DNA of 64,000 nucleotides, taken from Curvibacter sp. PAE-UM (GTDB taxonomy: Bacteria; Pseudomonadota; Gammaproteobacteria; Burkholderiales; Burkholderiaceae_C). The notes beneath the pieces are model-generated. The model worked only from the letters and a program-made list of their open reading frames with translations, was not told the origin of the DNA and did not search any database. Of the stretch, positions 35,286 to 43,235 are shown one piece after another (within the stretch, counting starts at the first letter, position 1; each line of letters begins with the position of its first letter). The stretch spans positions 1,310,881 to 1,374,880 of the forward strand of contig NZ_KQ483358.1 of assembly GCF_001432305.1 (NCBI RefSeq), in the 5' to 3' direction. The position numbers and the translations under genes are program-made.

Positions 35286-35753
35286 TTACTCCGCCGCAAA
35301 TCCGTTCTGCCGCCAGGCCTCGAAGACGGTTACCGCCACCGCGTTGGAGAGGTTGAGGCTGCGCTGACCCGCCCGCATGGGCAGCCTGAGCTGCTGTGCC
35401 GGCGCGAAGGCGGCACGCACACCGTCGGGCAGGCCGCTGGTTTCCGAACCGAAGACCAACCAGTCCCCGGGCTGGAAGGTCACGTCGTGGACAAAGCGCG
35501 TGCCACGCGTGGTGAGTGCAAACATCCGATCTGGCCGCGGCTGCTCGTCGGCCAGGAAGGCGTCCCAGCTCGCATGGCGGTGCAGTTCGGCGTATTCGTG
35601 ATAGTCCAGGCCGGCGCGGCGCATCAGCCGGTCTTCCATGGAAAAGCCCAAGGGCTCGATCAGGTGCAGGGTGCAGCCCGTGTTGGCGCTCAGGCGGATG
35701 ACGTTGCCTGTGTTGGGCGGGATCTCGGGGTGGACCAGGACGATGTGGAACAT
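35286..35753 (-). CDS. trmL: tRNA (cytidine(34)-2'-O)-methyltransferase TrmL
   Basis: This 155-residue SPOUT-family methyltransferase methylates the wobble ribose of tRNA-Leu. It begins MFHIVLVHPEIPPNTGNVIR, with the conserved RLSANTGC. The C-terminal knot carries FGSETSGLP and RSLNLSNAVAVTVFE, which bind S-adenosylmethionine. The size is typical of TrmL. The ATG at 35753 is the family start. Confidence 0.93.
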   Translation of the reverse strand: MFHIVLVHPEIPPNTGNVIRLSANTGCTLHLIEPLGFSMEDRLMRRAGLDYHEYAELHRHASWDAFLADEQPRPDRMFALTTRGTRFVHDVTFQPGDWLVFGSETSGLPDGVRAAFAPAQQLRLPMRAGQRSLNLSNAVAVTVFEAWRQNGFAAE

Positions 35754-35833
35754 CCCTCCATTCTCCCTTGCGTTGGACTGGTAAATCGCTGATGTCTTCC
35801 TAGAATGAAGTGTCATCCCACTGGAGACGAGCC

Positions 35834-36220
35834 ATGAAATCCCTGGAACAGCTGCACAAAGACTTCGGCGCTTTTTTTCCGACGGGCCATATGGTGGTGG
35901 CGTTTCAGCAGCCGCAGGACGCGCATCAGGTCGTGCACGAGCTGGAAGCGTTGGGCCGGGTGGAGGCCCTGGAGCTGTCGCCGCAGGAGATGGCGGATTT
36001 CGCCGAGAAGAATCTGCATGAGGCGGGCTTCATCGCGAACCTGGGGAGCAGCCTGACGACCGTGCAGTCCTTTCTGGATGCCGCCCGGGCCGGGGCGACG
36101 TTCCTGATCCTGCCGACGCCGGACAGCCAGACGGCCGAACATGTGTCCCAGGCCATTCACCACGTGCCGTTTGTCCTGGCCGAGCGCTACCACCGCCTGG
36201 TCATCGAAACCGTGCACTAG
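35834..36220 (+). CDS. Hypothetical protein of 128 residues
   Basis: This is a soluble protein with no signal peptide or membrane segment. The first half has alternating motifs such as FPTGHMVVAFQQPQDAHQVV; the second contains an ATFLILPTPDSQTAEHV strand-helix. I do not recognise the family. The layout (beta strands separated by helices, histidine-rich) looks like a ferredoxin-like or CBS-like small domain, but this is a guess. A clear GGAGACGAGCC lies upstream of the ATG. Confidence 0.65.
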   Translation: MKSLEQLHKDFGAFFPTGHMVVAFQQPQDAHQVVHELEALGRVEALELSPQEMADFAEKNLHEAGFIANLGSSLTTVQSFLDAARAGATFLILPTPDSQTAEHVSQAIHHVPFVLAERYHRLVIETVH

Positions 36221-36227
36221 GGCCTGC

Positions 36228-36986
36228 TCACTCGGTTCTGGCCAGCACGAGGCCCGTGATGTGCGCCGCTCCGGCGGCCCGCAGGGCCTGTGCGGCCGTA
36301 TGGAGCGAGGCTCCGCTGGTCATCACGTCGTCGATCAGCAGGATGCGTCGTTCCCGCAGCCGCGCTGCCTGACCGGCGGCCACCCCGAAAGCACCCTGCA
36401 CATTGCGCAGACGGGCGGCGCGCGGCAGGGTGCTTTGCGCCGGTGTGTCATGCAACCGCAGCAGTACATCGGTTCGGGTCTTGTCTGGCGCCAGATGGCG
36501 GGCCAGTTCCAGCGCCTGGTTGAAACCTCGCTGGCGCAGCCGTTCGGACGACAGCGGCATGGGCAGCACCAGATCCGCGGCGTCCAACGCCGGTTCGGCC
36601 CAGGGTGTGCTGCGCATCAGCAGGGCCAGTGCCTGCGACCAGCCCGGGCTGGCGCCGAACTTGTAGCGGGCGATCAGGCCGCTCCAGGGGTATTCATAAG
36701 CCACAGCGGCCAAACAGAGGTCCAGGGGCGGGGTTTGCTTGATGCATGCGCCGCAGCGTTCCACGCCGTGCGGCACCGGCAGGGCGCAGCTGCGGCAGCG
36801 CGGACGGGGCTGGGCAAAGCGCGCCACGCAGGCTTCGCACAGGGCTTGTGCCGGCCAGGCGTGGCAGACCGCGCACTGGCTGGGCAGGGCGGTGGTCAGC
36901 CGGTCGAGCAGGGCGTGGAACAGGGGCACTTGCGGGCGGGGCCAATGCAGGCGAGGGGAATCAATATACTCGCCAGCTTCGCTCAT
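36228..36986 (-). CDS. comF: ComF-family amidophosphoribosyltransferase-like protein
   Basis: This 252-residue protein has an N-terminal zinc-ribbon-like region with four CxxC pairs (CAVC, CEAC, CRSC, CGAC). A phosphoribosyltransferase domain follows, with LPMPLSSERLRQRGFNQA and the PRPP loop ILLIDDVMTSGAS. ComF proteins act in DNA uptake for natural transformation in some bacteria and are widely conserved. The ATG at 36986 would overlap the start codon of the divergent methyltransferase by 2 bases, so an internal start (for example a GTG near 36925) is possible. Confidence 0.88.
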   Translation of the reverse strand: MSEAGEYIDSPRLHWPRPQVPLFHALLDRLTTALPSQCAVCHAWPAQALCEACVARFAQPRPRCRSCALPVPHGVERCGACIKQTPPLDLCLAAVAYEYPWSGLIARYKFGASPGWSQALALLMRSTPWAEPALDAADLVLPMPLSSERLRQRGFNQALELARHLAPDKTRTDVLLRLHDTPAQSTLPRAARLRNVQGAFGVAAGQAARLRERRILLIDDVMTSGASLHTAAQALRAAGAAHITGLVLARTE

Positions 36987-37872
36987 GACCGACCACCGTC
37001 CCCCCACCATCGATCCGGCCGCCGCCGCACGCTGGGCACAGCGGCCGCAAACCGCTTCCGCCTGGCTGCACGAGGAGGTGGCGCGTCGCATGGAGCAGCG
37101 GCTGGACTGGATCGTGCGCCAGCCGCAGCGCTGGCTGCACTGGGAGCCGGTGCGCGGCGGCTTGCAGGCGCAGGCCCTGTTGGCGCGTCGTTATACCGGC
37201 GCACAGGCGCTGGTCAGCGCAGCCCTTGCGCAGGAAAAATCGTTGGCCCTGCGCGTGGCGGCCCGGCCCTGGTGGCACCCGGCGCGCTGGCGTGAGGCGC
37301 TTGGCCCGGCGCCCGCAGCGGCGCCGGCCGAACTGCTCTGGGCCAATATGTCGCTGCACATGGCGGCCGATCCGCAGGCCCTGATCCAGCACTGGCACGA
37401 GGCGCTGGCGGTCGATGGCTTCCTGATGTTTTCCTGCTTCGGCCCCGACACCCTGCGCGAGTTGCGCACGCTGTACCAGTCGCTGGGCTGGCCGGCGCCG
37501 GCGCATGAGTTCACCGACATGCATGACTGGGGCGACATGCTGGTGGCGGCGGGTTTTGCCGAGCCGGTGATGGACATGGAGCGTATCGAACTGACCTTCG
37601 AGACGCCGCAGCGCCTGCTGCAGGAGTTGCGCGAGCTCGGCCGCAACCTTCACCCGGCACGGCCGGCTGGCTTGCGCGGGCGTGCCTGGCGTGATCAATT
37701 GCATGCGGCCTTGCGCCAGCTGGCCGATCCAGTGCACGAGGGGCGGCTCAAGCTGACGTTCGAGATCATCTATGGCCACGCCTTCAGGCCGCAGCGGCGT
37801 CTGGCGGTGGCCGCCGAGACCACGCTCAGCCTGGACGAGATGCGCGCCACGCTGCGTCGCCAACGCCCTTGA
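36985..37872 (+). CDS. BioC-like SAM-dependent methyltransferase
   Basis: This 295-residue protein resembles malonyl-acyl-carrier-protein O-methyltransferase (BioC) of Burkholderiales. Features are WLHEEVARRMEQRLDWI, LLWANMSLHMAADP and FLMFSCFGPDTLRELRTLY. The usual glycine-rich SAM motif I is not obvious, and the region that should hold it is degenerate (GGLQAQALLARRYTGAQALV). BioC starts biotin synthesis by disguising a malonyl thioester as a methyl ester. Other bio genes are not nearby, so the assignment is moderate. Confidence 0.65.
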   Translation: MTDHRPPTIDPAAAARWAQRPQTASAWLHEEVARRMEQRLDWIVRQPQRWLHWEPVRGGLQAQALLARRYTGAQALVSAALAQEKSLALRVAARPWWHPARWREALGPAPAAAPAELLWANMSLHMAADPQALIQHWHEALAVDGFLMFSCFGPDTLRELRTLYQSLGWPAPAHEFTDMHDWGDMLVAAGFAEPVMDMERIELTFETPQRLLQELRELGRNLHPARPAGLRGRAWRDQLHAALRQLADPVHEGRLKLTFEIIYGHAFRPQRRLAVAAETTLSLDEMRATLRRQRP

Positions 37873-37935
37873 GAGTGGCGTCAATCCTAGGGTCAACCCG
37901 TATATCAGCCGGGCAGAGGCCCAAAAGTGCTGGGC

Positions 37936-37967
37936 TACAATAAGCGCTTGCTGAATTTCGAAATTCA
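37936..37967 (+). promoter_or_regulatory. Putative promoter -10 and operator-like palindrome upstream of coxB
   Basis: TACAAT at 37936-37941, in the context GGGCTACAAT common before Burkholderiales genes, can serve as a -10 element. Eleven bases after it lies the perfect 16-base palindrome TGAATTTCGAAATTCA at 37952-37967. A symmetric site at the start point is a typical operator position. The binding protein is unknown. Confidence 0.5.
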
Positions 37968-38077
37968 ACGGCGGCTTGCTGCCTGCCACCCTGAGCGGGG
38001 CTGGCGCATCGGTCACAAGCCGCATGTGGGCGAGTCTGGGCAGTCCTAGATTAATTTAAGACATTGAAGAAGTGAAC

Positions 38078-39256
38078 ATGATGAAGAGCATTTCTAATAA
38101 ATTGGCTTCACTGCTGCTCATGGCTGGCGCTTGGGCCGGTTCGGTGGCCTTCACCGCAGCCCGGGCTGTCAATGACCTGCCCGGTGGCCCGGCGGTCAAC
38201 CAGCTCAACCTGCATCCCCCCGTGACCCAGATTGCCCGGGACGTGCACTGGCTGCACTGGTTCATGCTGATCCTCTGCGTGGTCATCTTCGTGGCGGTGT
38301 TCGGCGTGATGTTCTATTCGATCTTCAAGCACCGCAAGTCGGTCGGGCACAAACCCGCCGCCTTCCATGAGTCGGTGGCCGTGGAAATCGCCTGGACCGT
38401 GGTCCCCTTCATCATCGTGATCCTGATGGCCCTGCCGGCCACCAAGACCGTGGTGGCCATGAAGGACACCAGCAATGCCGAACTGACCATCAAGGCCACC
38501 GGCTACCAGTGGAAGTGGGGCTACGACTACCTCAAGGGCGAAGGCGAGGGCATCGGCTTCCTCTCCACCCTGGACAGTTCGCACCGCGCCATGTCCGAGT
38601 CCGGCAAGCCGACGCCCACCGATGACTATCTGCTCAAGGTCGACAATCCCCTGGTCGTGCCGGTGGACAAGAAGGTCCGCATCATCACCACGGCCAACGA
38701 CGTGATCCATGCCTGGATGGTGCCGGCTTTCGGCGTCAAGCAGGACGCCATCCCCGGCTTCGTGCGTGACACCTGGTTCCGCGCCGAGAAGATCGGTGAC
38801 TACTACGGCCAGTGCGCCGAGCTGTGCGGCAAGGAGCACGCCTACATGCCGATCCACGTGAAGGTGGTGTCCGCCGAGGACTACACCAAGTGGGTCGAAG
38901 GCCAGAAGAAGGCCATGGCCGCCAAGGCCGATGATCCGGCCAAGGTCTGGGCGCTGGGTGAACTGGTCCAGCGCGGCGAGAAGGTCTATGCCGCCAACTG
39001 CGCCGTGTGCCACCAGGCCAATGGCAAGGGCGCCGGCCCGTTCAAGCCGCTGGATGGCGCCGCCGTTGTGCTGGACGCCGACAAGGGCAAGCAGATTTCC
39101 GTGCTGCTGAACGGCCAGAACAAGGGTGCCATGCCGGCCTGGAAACAGCTGAGCGACACCGAAATCGCCGCCGTCATCACCTACACCAAGAACAGCTGGT
39201 CCAACAAGACCGGCCAACTGGTGCAGCCGGCTGATATCAAGACGGCCCGCAAATAA
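38078..39256 (+). CDS. coxB: Cytochrome c oxidase subunit II with fused C-terminal cytochrome c domain
   Basis: This 392-residue subunit II of an aa3-type oxidase has a signal/leader segment and then two transmembrane helices (WLHWFMLILCVVIFVAVFGV and the TVVPFIIVILMALP helix). The periplasmic CuA domain carries CAELCGKEHAYM, which supplies both cysteines, the glutamate, the histidine and the methionine. After about residue 300 a heme c site CAVCH and a late GAMPAW (methionine ligand) show a fused cytochrome c, as in caa3 enzymes. GAAGAAG precedes the ATG; GTG at 38072 is an alternative. It is the first gene of the oxidase operon. Confidence 0.95.
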   Translation: MMKSISNKLASLLLMAGAWAGSVAFTAARAVNDLPGGPAVNQLNLHPPVTQIARDVHWLHWFMLILCVVIFVAVFGVMFYSIFKHRKSVGHKPAAFHESVAVEIAWTVVPFIIVILMALPATKTVVAMKDTSNAELTIKATGYQWKWGYDYLKGEGEGIGFLSTLDSSHRAMSESGKPTPTDDYLLKVDNPLVVPVDKKVRIITTANDVIHAWMVPAFGVKQDAIPGFVRDTWFRAEKIGDYYGQCAELCGKEHAYMPIHVKVVSAEDYTKWVEGQKKAMAAKADDPAKVWALGELVQRGEKVYAANCAVCHQANGKGAGPFKPLDGAAVVLDADKGKQISVLLNGQNKGAMPAWKQLSDTEIAAVITYTKNSWSNKTGQLVQPADIKTARK

Positions 39257-39297
39257 ACAGTCGTCAAACGCATAGAAGTATTGAGAAGGAAATCAGG

Positions 39298-40911
39298 ATG
39301 AGTGCCGTTCTAGACCATCACGATCACGCCCATGACGACCACCACGCCCCCTCCGGCTGGCGGCGCTGGGTCTTTGCGACCAACCACAAGGACATCGGTA
39401 CCCTGTACCTGCTGTTCGCGTTCACGATGCTGATGCTCGGCGGCGTGCTCGCCCTGCTGATCCGCGCTGAACTCTTCCAGCCCGGCCTGCAACTGGTGAA
39501 TCCCGAGCTGTTCAACCAGCTGACCACCATGCACGGTGTGATCATGGTCTTCGGTGCCATCATGCCGGCCTTCGTGGGTTTCGCGAACTGGATGATCCCG
39601 CTGCAGATCGGCGCGGCCGACATGGCCTTTGCCCGCATGAACAACTTCAGCTTCTGGCTGCTGATCCCCGCGGGCCTGCTGGTGGTGATGTCCTTCTTCA
39701 TGCCCGGTGGCGCCCCCGCTGCCGGCTGGACCTTCTATGCCCCGCTGACGCTGCAGATGGGTCCCTCGATGGACGCCGGCATTTTTGCCCTGCACATGAT
39801 GGGCGCCTCGTCCATCATGGGCTCGATCAACATCATCGTGACCATCCTGAACATGCGCGCTCCCGGCATGACGCTGATGAAGATGCCCATGTTCTCCTGG
39901 ACCTGGCTGATCACGGCCTATCTGCTGATCGCCGTCATGCCCGTGCTGGCCGGCGCCATCACCATGACGCTGACCGACCGTCACTTCGGCACGTCCTTCT
40001 TCAACCCCGCCGGCGGCGGTGACCCGGTGATGTTCCAGCACATCTTCTGGTTCTTCGGCCACCCCGAGGTGTACATCATGATCTTGCCGGCCTTCGGCAT
40101 CATCAGCCAGGTCGTGCCGGCCTTTGCCCGCAAGAAGCTGTTCGGCTACGCCTCCATGGTGTACGCCACGGCCTCCATCGCCATCCTGTCCTTCATCGTT
40201 TGGGCGCACCACATGTTCACCACCGGCATGCCGGTGACGGGCCAGCTGTACTTCATGTACGCCACCATGCTGATCGCCGTGCCCACCGCCGTGAAGATCT
40301 TCAACTGGATCGCCACCATGTGGCGCGGTGCGATGACCTTCGAGACCCCCATGCTGTGGTCCATCGGCTTCATCTTCGTGTTCACCATGGGCGGCTTCAC
40401 CGGCCTGATCCCGGCCGTGGCACCCATCGACATCCAGATCCAGGACACCTATTACATCGTGGCCCACTTCCACTACGTGCTGGTGGCGGGTTCGCTGTTC
40501 GCCATGTTCGCGGGCCTGTACTACTGGCTGCCCAAGTGGACCGGTGTGATGTACAGCGAAACCCGTGGCAAGCTGCACTTCTGGTGGTCGATGATTGCGT
40601 TCAACATCACCTTCTTCCCGATGCACTTCCTGGGTCTGGCCGGCATGCCGCGTCGCTACGCCGACTACCCCATGCAGTTCGCGGACTTCAATGCGATTGC
40701 CTCCGTGGGCGCCTTCGCCTTCGGTCTGGCCCAGGTCTACTTCTTCTTCGCTGTCGTGCTGCCCGCCATGCGCGGCCAGGGCGAGAAGGCGCCGCAGAAA
40801 CCCTGGGATGGCGCGGAAGGCCTGGAGTGGGAACTGGCCTCGCCGGTCCCCTACCATTCCTTCGCACATCCCCCGAAGCTGGACGCCACGGCGACCAAGA
40901 TCATCGGCTGA
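39298..40911 (+). CDS. coxA: Cytochrome c oxidase subunit I (aa3 type)
   Basis: This 537-residue catalytic subunit is the proton-pumping O2 reductase, with about 12 transmembrane helices. The active-site motif FWFFGHPEVYIMILPAFG places a CuB histidine at residue 255 and the cross-linked tyrosine at 259. The CuB histidine pair is in WAHHMFTTGM, and the heme ligands of helix X lie in VAHFHYVLVAGS. The intact tyrosine contrasts with the second subunit I at 49275, where it is a glutamine. It follows coxB by 41 bases. Confidence 0.97.
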   Translation: MSAVLDHHDHAHDDHHAPSGWRRWVFATNHKDIGTLYLLFAFTMLMLGGVLALLIRAELFQPGLQLVNPELFNQLTTMHGVIMVFGAIMPAFVGFANWMIPLQIGAADMAFARMNNFSFWLLIPAGLLVVMSFFMPGGAPAAGWTFYAPLTLQMGPSMDAGIFALHMMGASSIMGSINIIVTILNMRAPGMTLMKMPMFSWTWLITAYLLIAVMPVLAGAITMTLTDRHFGTSFFNPAGGGDPVMFQHIFWFFGHPEVYIMILPAFGIISQVVPAFARKKLFGYASMVYATASIAILSFIVWAHHMFTTGMPVTGQLYFMYATMLIAVPTAVKIFNWIATMWRGAMTFETPMLWSIGFIFVFTMGGFTGLIPAVAPIDIQIQDTYYIVAHFHYVLVAGSLFAMFAGLYYWLPKWTGVMYSETRGKLHFWWSMIAFNITFFPMHFLGLAGMPRRYADYPMQFADFNAIASVGAFAFGLAQVYFFFAVVLPAMRGQGEKAPQKPWDGAEGLEWELASPVPYHSFAHPPKLDATATKIIG

Positions 40912-40934
40912 GCAACGCCCGGAAAGCCTGAGCC

Positions 40935-41048
40935 ATGACGACACCCGAGCAAAAGAAAGCCAACTTCCGCATGGGGCTGGTCCTGGCCACCATCGCGCTG
41001 GTTTTCTTCTTCGGCGTGATTGCCAAGTACTTCCTGTTGGGCAAGTAA
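40935..41048 (+). CDS. Cytochrome oxidase small assembly protein (37 residues)
   Basis: The sequence MTTPEQKKANFRMG leads into one transmembrane helix ending AKYFLLGK. Tiny single-helix proteins at this position between coxA and ctaG are common in Betaproteobacteria and are annotated as small oxidase assembly proteins. The stop is 10 bases before the ctaG start. Confidence 0.75.
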   Translation: MTTPEQKKANFRMGLVLATIALVFFFGVIAKYFLLGK

Positions 41049-41058
41049 CGAAGCGACC

Positions 41059-41649
41059 ATGAATCTGCGACGCGAAAACGTCAAGATGGTGAGCAAGCTG
41101 GCGATCGTGGTCGTCGGCATGTTCGGCTTCGGCTATGCCCTGGTGCCCATCTACAAGCACATCTGCGAAGCCCTGGGCATCAACATCCTGGCGGTGGGCG
41201 AGCAGCGCGACGGCCGTTTCGGCAGCGCGCCGGGCAACACGCAGGTGGACATGAGCCGCACCATCACGGTGGAGTTCGATGCCAACGTGCGCGGTCCCTG
41301 GAGCTTCCGGCCGGCGGCGCGTTCGCTGCAGGTGCATCCGGGCGAGATGGCCACCGTCATGTACGAATTCGAGAACGTGCAGGACCGTCGCATGGCGGCG
41401 CAGGCCATCCCGAGTTATGCCCCGCGCCAGGCGGCAGCGCACTTCAACAAGCTGGAGTGCTTCTGCTTCAACGAGTACACGCTGGAGCCGGGCGAGAAGA
41501 AGCAATGGCCGGTGGTGTTCGTGATCGATCCCAAGCTGTCGAAGGACGTCACGACCATCACGCTGTCCTACACCTTCTTCGAGGTGGGCAGCAAGACGCC
41601 GCCGGCACCGACGGCCCGTCTCGCAGCCCCGGCAGGAGCAGGCGCATGA
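41059..41649 (+). CDS. ctaG: Cytochrome c oxidase assembly protein CtaG (Cox11)
   Basis: This 196-residue copper chaperone delivers Cu to the CuB site of subunit I. It has an N-terminal membrane helix (MVSKLAIVVVGMFGFGYALV) followed by a periplasmic immunoglobulin-like domain carrying the copper motif ECFCFNEY. The gene stands between the small protein and the DUF2970 gene and overlaps the latter by 4 bases. Confidence 0.95.
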   Translation: MNLRRENVKMVSKLAIVVVGMFGFGYALVPIYKHICEALGINILAVGEQRDGRFGSAPGNTQVDMSRTITVEFDANVRGPWSFRPAARSLQVHPGEMATVMYEFENVQDRRMAAQAIPSYAPRQAAAHFNKLECFCFNEYTLEPGEKKQWPVVFVIDPKLSKDVTTITLSYTFFEVGSKTPPAPTARLAAPAGAGA

Positions 41650-41861
41650 ACGCACCCCTCGACACCAGGCCGGCCAAAGCGTCGATCGGGCAGACCATCA
41701 AGGCGGTGGCCTGGTCGTTTCTGGGCATCCGTCGGAGCAGTGAATTTCAGGCCGATGTCGGCCGGCTCAACCCCCTGCACATCATCCTGGTGGGTGTTGT
41801 TGGCGCTGTCATATTTATTTTGAGTTTGATCGCACTGGTGAACTGGGTGGTCGCCAAATAA
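41646..41861 (+). CDS. DUF2970 small membrane protein
   Basis: This 71-residue protein has a short soluble start (IGQTIKAVAWSFLGIRRSSE) and one C-terminal transmembrane helix. It matches the DUF2970 proteins found between ctaG and coxC in Burkholderiales. It is presumed to help oxidase assembly, but no function is proven. Its ATG overlaps the ctaG stop (ATGA). Confidence 0.85.
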   Translation: MNAPLDTRPAKASIGQTIKAVAWSFLGIRRSSEFQADVGRLNPLHIILVGVVGAVIFILSLIALVNWVVAK

Positions 41862-41916
41862 GGCGAGCCCCGGCACACTGAAAAAATTGAAGAGAACCGG
41901 AAGGAATGGAGCAAAC

Positions 41917-42798
41917 ATGAGTTCGACTACACACGGCGGCACCCCGTACTACTTCGTGCCCGGACCGTCCCGCCATCCCGTGATGGCAGCAATCGGCCTG
42001 TTCTTGGTCTTCTTTGGCGCTGCCGAGTGGATGAACGGCGCCGGCTGGGGCAAGTACAGCCTGATCGCCGGCTTGGTCTGGTGGCTGTTTGTGCTGTCCC
42101 AGTGGTTCCGTGACGCCATCGCCGAAAGCGAAGGCGGCCAGTACGGCCACAAGATCGACATCTCCTACCGCTGGAGCATGACCTGGTTCATCTTCTCTGA
42201 AGTGATGTTCTTCGGCGCCTTCTTCACAGCCCTGTGGTGGGCCCGCGCCCACTCGGTGCCGGCGCTGGGCAGCTTGGACAACGCGCTGCTGTGGCCTGAC
42301 TTCAAGGCCGTGTGGCCCAGCGTCGTGGCTGGTGCCACCGCCTCGCCGGCCGGCATTGTCGAGCCCTTCCAGACCATGGGCCCGTTCTGGCTGCCCACGA
42401 TCAACACCGCCCTGCTGCTGAGCTCCGGCGTCACGCTGACCATTGCCCACCACGCCCTGCGTGACGGCAACCGCGGCAAGACCATCGCTTTCATGTGGAT
42501 CACCGTGCTGCTGGGCCTGACCTTCCTGTTCGTACAGGGTTACGAATATGCCCACGCCTACAGCGACCTGAACCTCAAGCTCACGTCCGGCGTCTATGGC
42601 TCCACCTTCTTCATGCTGACCGGCTTCCACGGCTTCCACGTGTTCGTCGGCATGCTGATGCTGCTCTTCATCACCCTGCGCCTGCAGAAGGGCCACTTCA
42701 CGGCCGAGCGTCACTTTGGTTTCGAAGGCGCCGCCTGGTACTGGCACTTCGTGGACGTGGTGTGGCTGGGTCTCTACATCCTCGTCTACTGGATGTAA
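41917..42798 (+). CDS. coxC: Cytochrome c oxidase subunit III
   Basis: This 293-residue subunit has seven transmembrane helices and no metal. Conserved elements are YFVPGPSRHPVMAAIGL, FIFSEVMFFGAFF with the key glutamate, and the C-terminal WYWHFVDVVWLGLYILVYWM. It completes the three core subunits. A large imperfect palindrome and a terminator lie just after it. Confidence 0.96.
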   Translation: MSSTTHGGTPYYFVPGPSRHPVMAAIGLFLVFFGAAEWMNGAGWGKYSLIAGLVWWLFVLSQWFRDAIAESEGGQYGHKIDISYRWSMTWFIFSEVMFFGAFFTALWWARAHSVPALGSLDNALLWPDFKAVWPSVVAGATASPAGIVEPFQTMGPFWLPTINTALLLSSGVTLTIAHHALRDGNRGKTIAFMWITVLLGLTFLFVQGYEYAHAYSDLNLKLTSGVYGSTFFMLTGFHGFHVFVGMLMLLFITLRLQKGHFTAERHFGFEGAAWYWHFVDVVWLGLYILVYWM

Positions 42799-42814
42799 TC
42801 GGGGCGGCTACTGC

Positions 42815-42914
42815 GCGGGCTTGATCCGTCGTTGCGCGGGGCCCGTCGGAAGATCCTCACGTACCTCAAGGTACGCTCCGGTCTTCCGCCACCCGCGCCT
42901 AGGCTGAAGCCCGC
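42815..42914 (+). repeat. 100-base imperfect palindrome after coxC (REP-like element)
   Basis: Three nested pairs share nearly one centre: GCGGGCTT (42815) with AAGCCCGC (42907), GGAAGA (42848) with TCTTCC (42882), and CGTACCT (42860) with AGGTACG (42869) around CA. The transcript would form a long stem. It looks like a dispersed intergenic repeat rather than a simple terminator, because the real terminator follows it. Confidence 0.55.
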
Positions 42915-42945
42915 TCGCTACGCCGCCAGGCGTGGGCGAGCCGAT

Positions 42946-42980
42946 AAAAACAAAAGCCGCTCGCAGCGGCTTTTGTTTTT
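42946..42980. terminator. Bidirectional terminator between coxC and the convergent DUF2909 gene
   Basis: AAAAACAAAAGCCGCT (42946-42961) pairs with 42965-42980 around the loop CGC. The stem ends in A and T tracts on the two sides. Confidence 0.95.
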
Positions 42981-42998
42981 GTTAGAGGTGAACTCTTT

Positions 42999-43220
42999 TT
43001 ACTTGCCGGCCTGGATGCCGGTGGGCTGGATGTAGCCCAGCTTCCAGGCGATCAGGATGCAGACGAAGACCAGGATGGAGAAGCCCACGCGCAAGGCGAG
43101 GGCGCGTGCCATGTTGCTGGTCTTGGGCTTGCCGTTGCGGCCGTCGTTCATCATGAAGAACAGGGCCGAGCCGAGGCTGGCGAGGATGGCGAGGAAGGCA
43201 AGGGCGACAAGGTATTTCAT
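42999..43220 (-). CDS. DUF2909 twin transmembrane protein
   Basis: This 73-residue protein has two membrane helices (FLAILASLGSALFFMM and ALRVGFSILVFVCILIAW) separated by a short polar loop. It matches the twin-helix DUF2909 proteins encoded in oxidase operons of Proteobacteria. It is the only gene of the block on the minus strand, divergent from SURF1 by 15 bases. The role is unknown. Confidence 0.82.
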   Translation of the reverse strand: MKYLVALAFLAILASLGSALFFMMNDGRNGKPKTSNMARALALRVGFSILVFVCILIAWKLGYIQPTGIQAGK

Positions 43221-43235
43221 GAACGGGATTATCGC

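Noticed and set aside
39310-41655. A 781-codon open frame on the minus strand across coxA and ctaG
   Set aside because: It is antisense to unmistakable oxidase genes, rich in H/G/D repeats from the opposite strand's codon bias, and has no recognisable domain.
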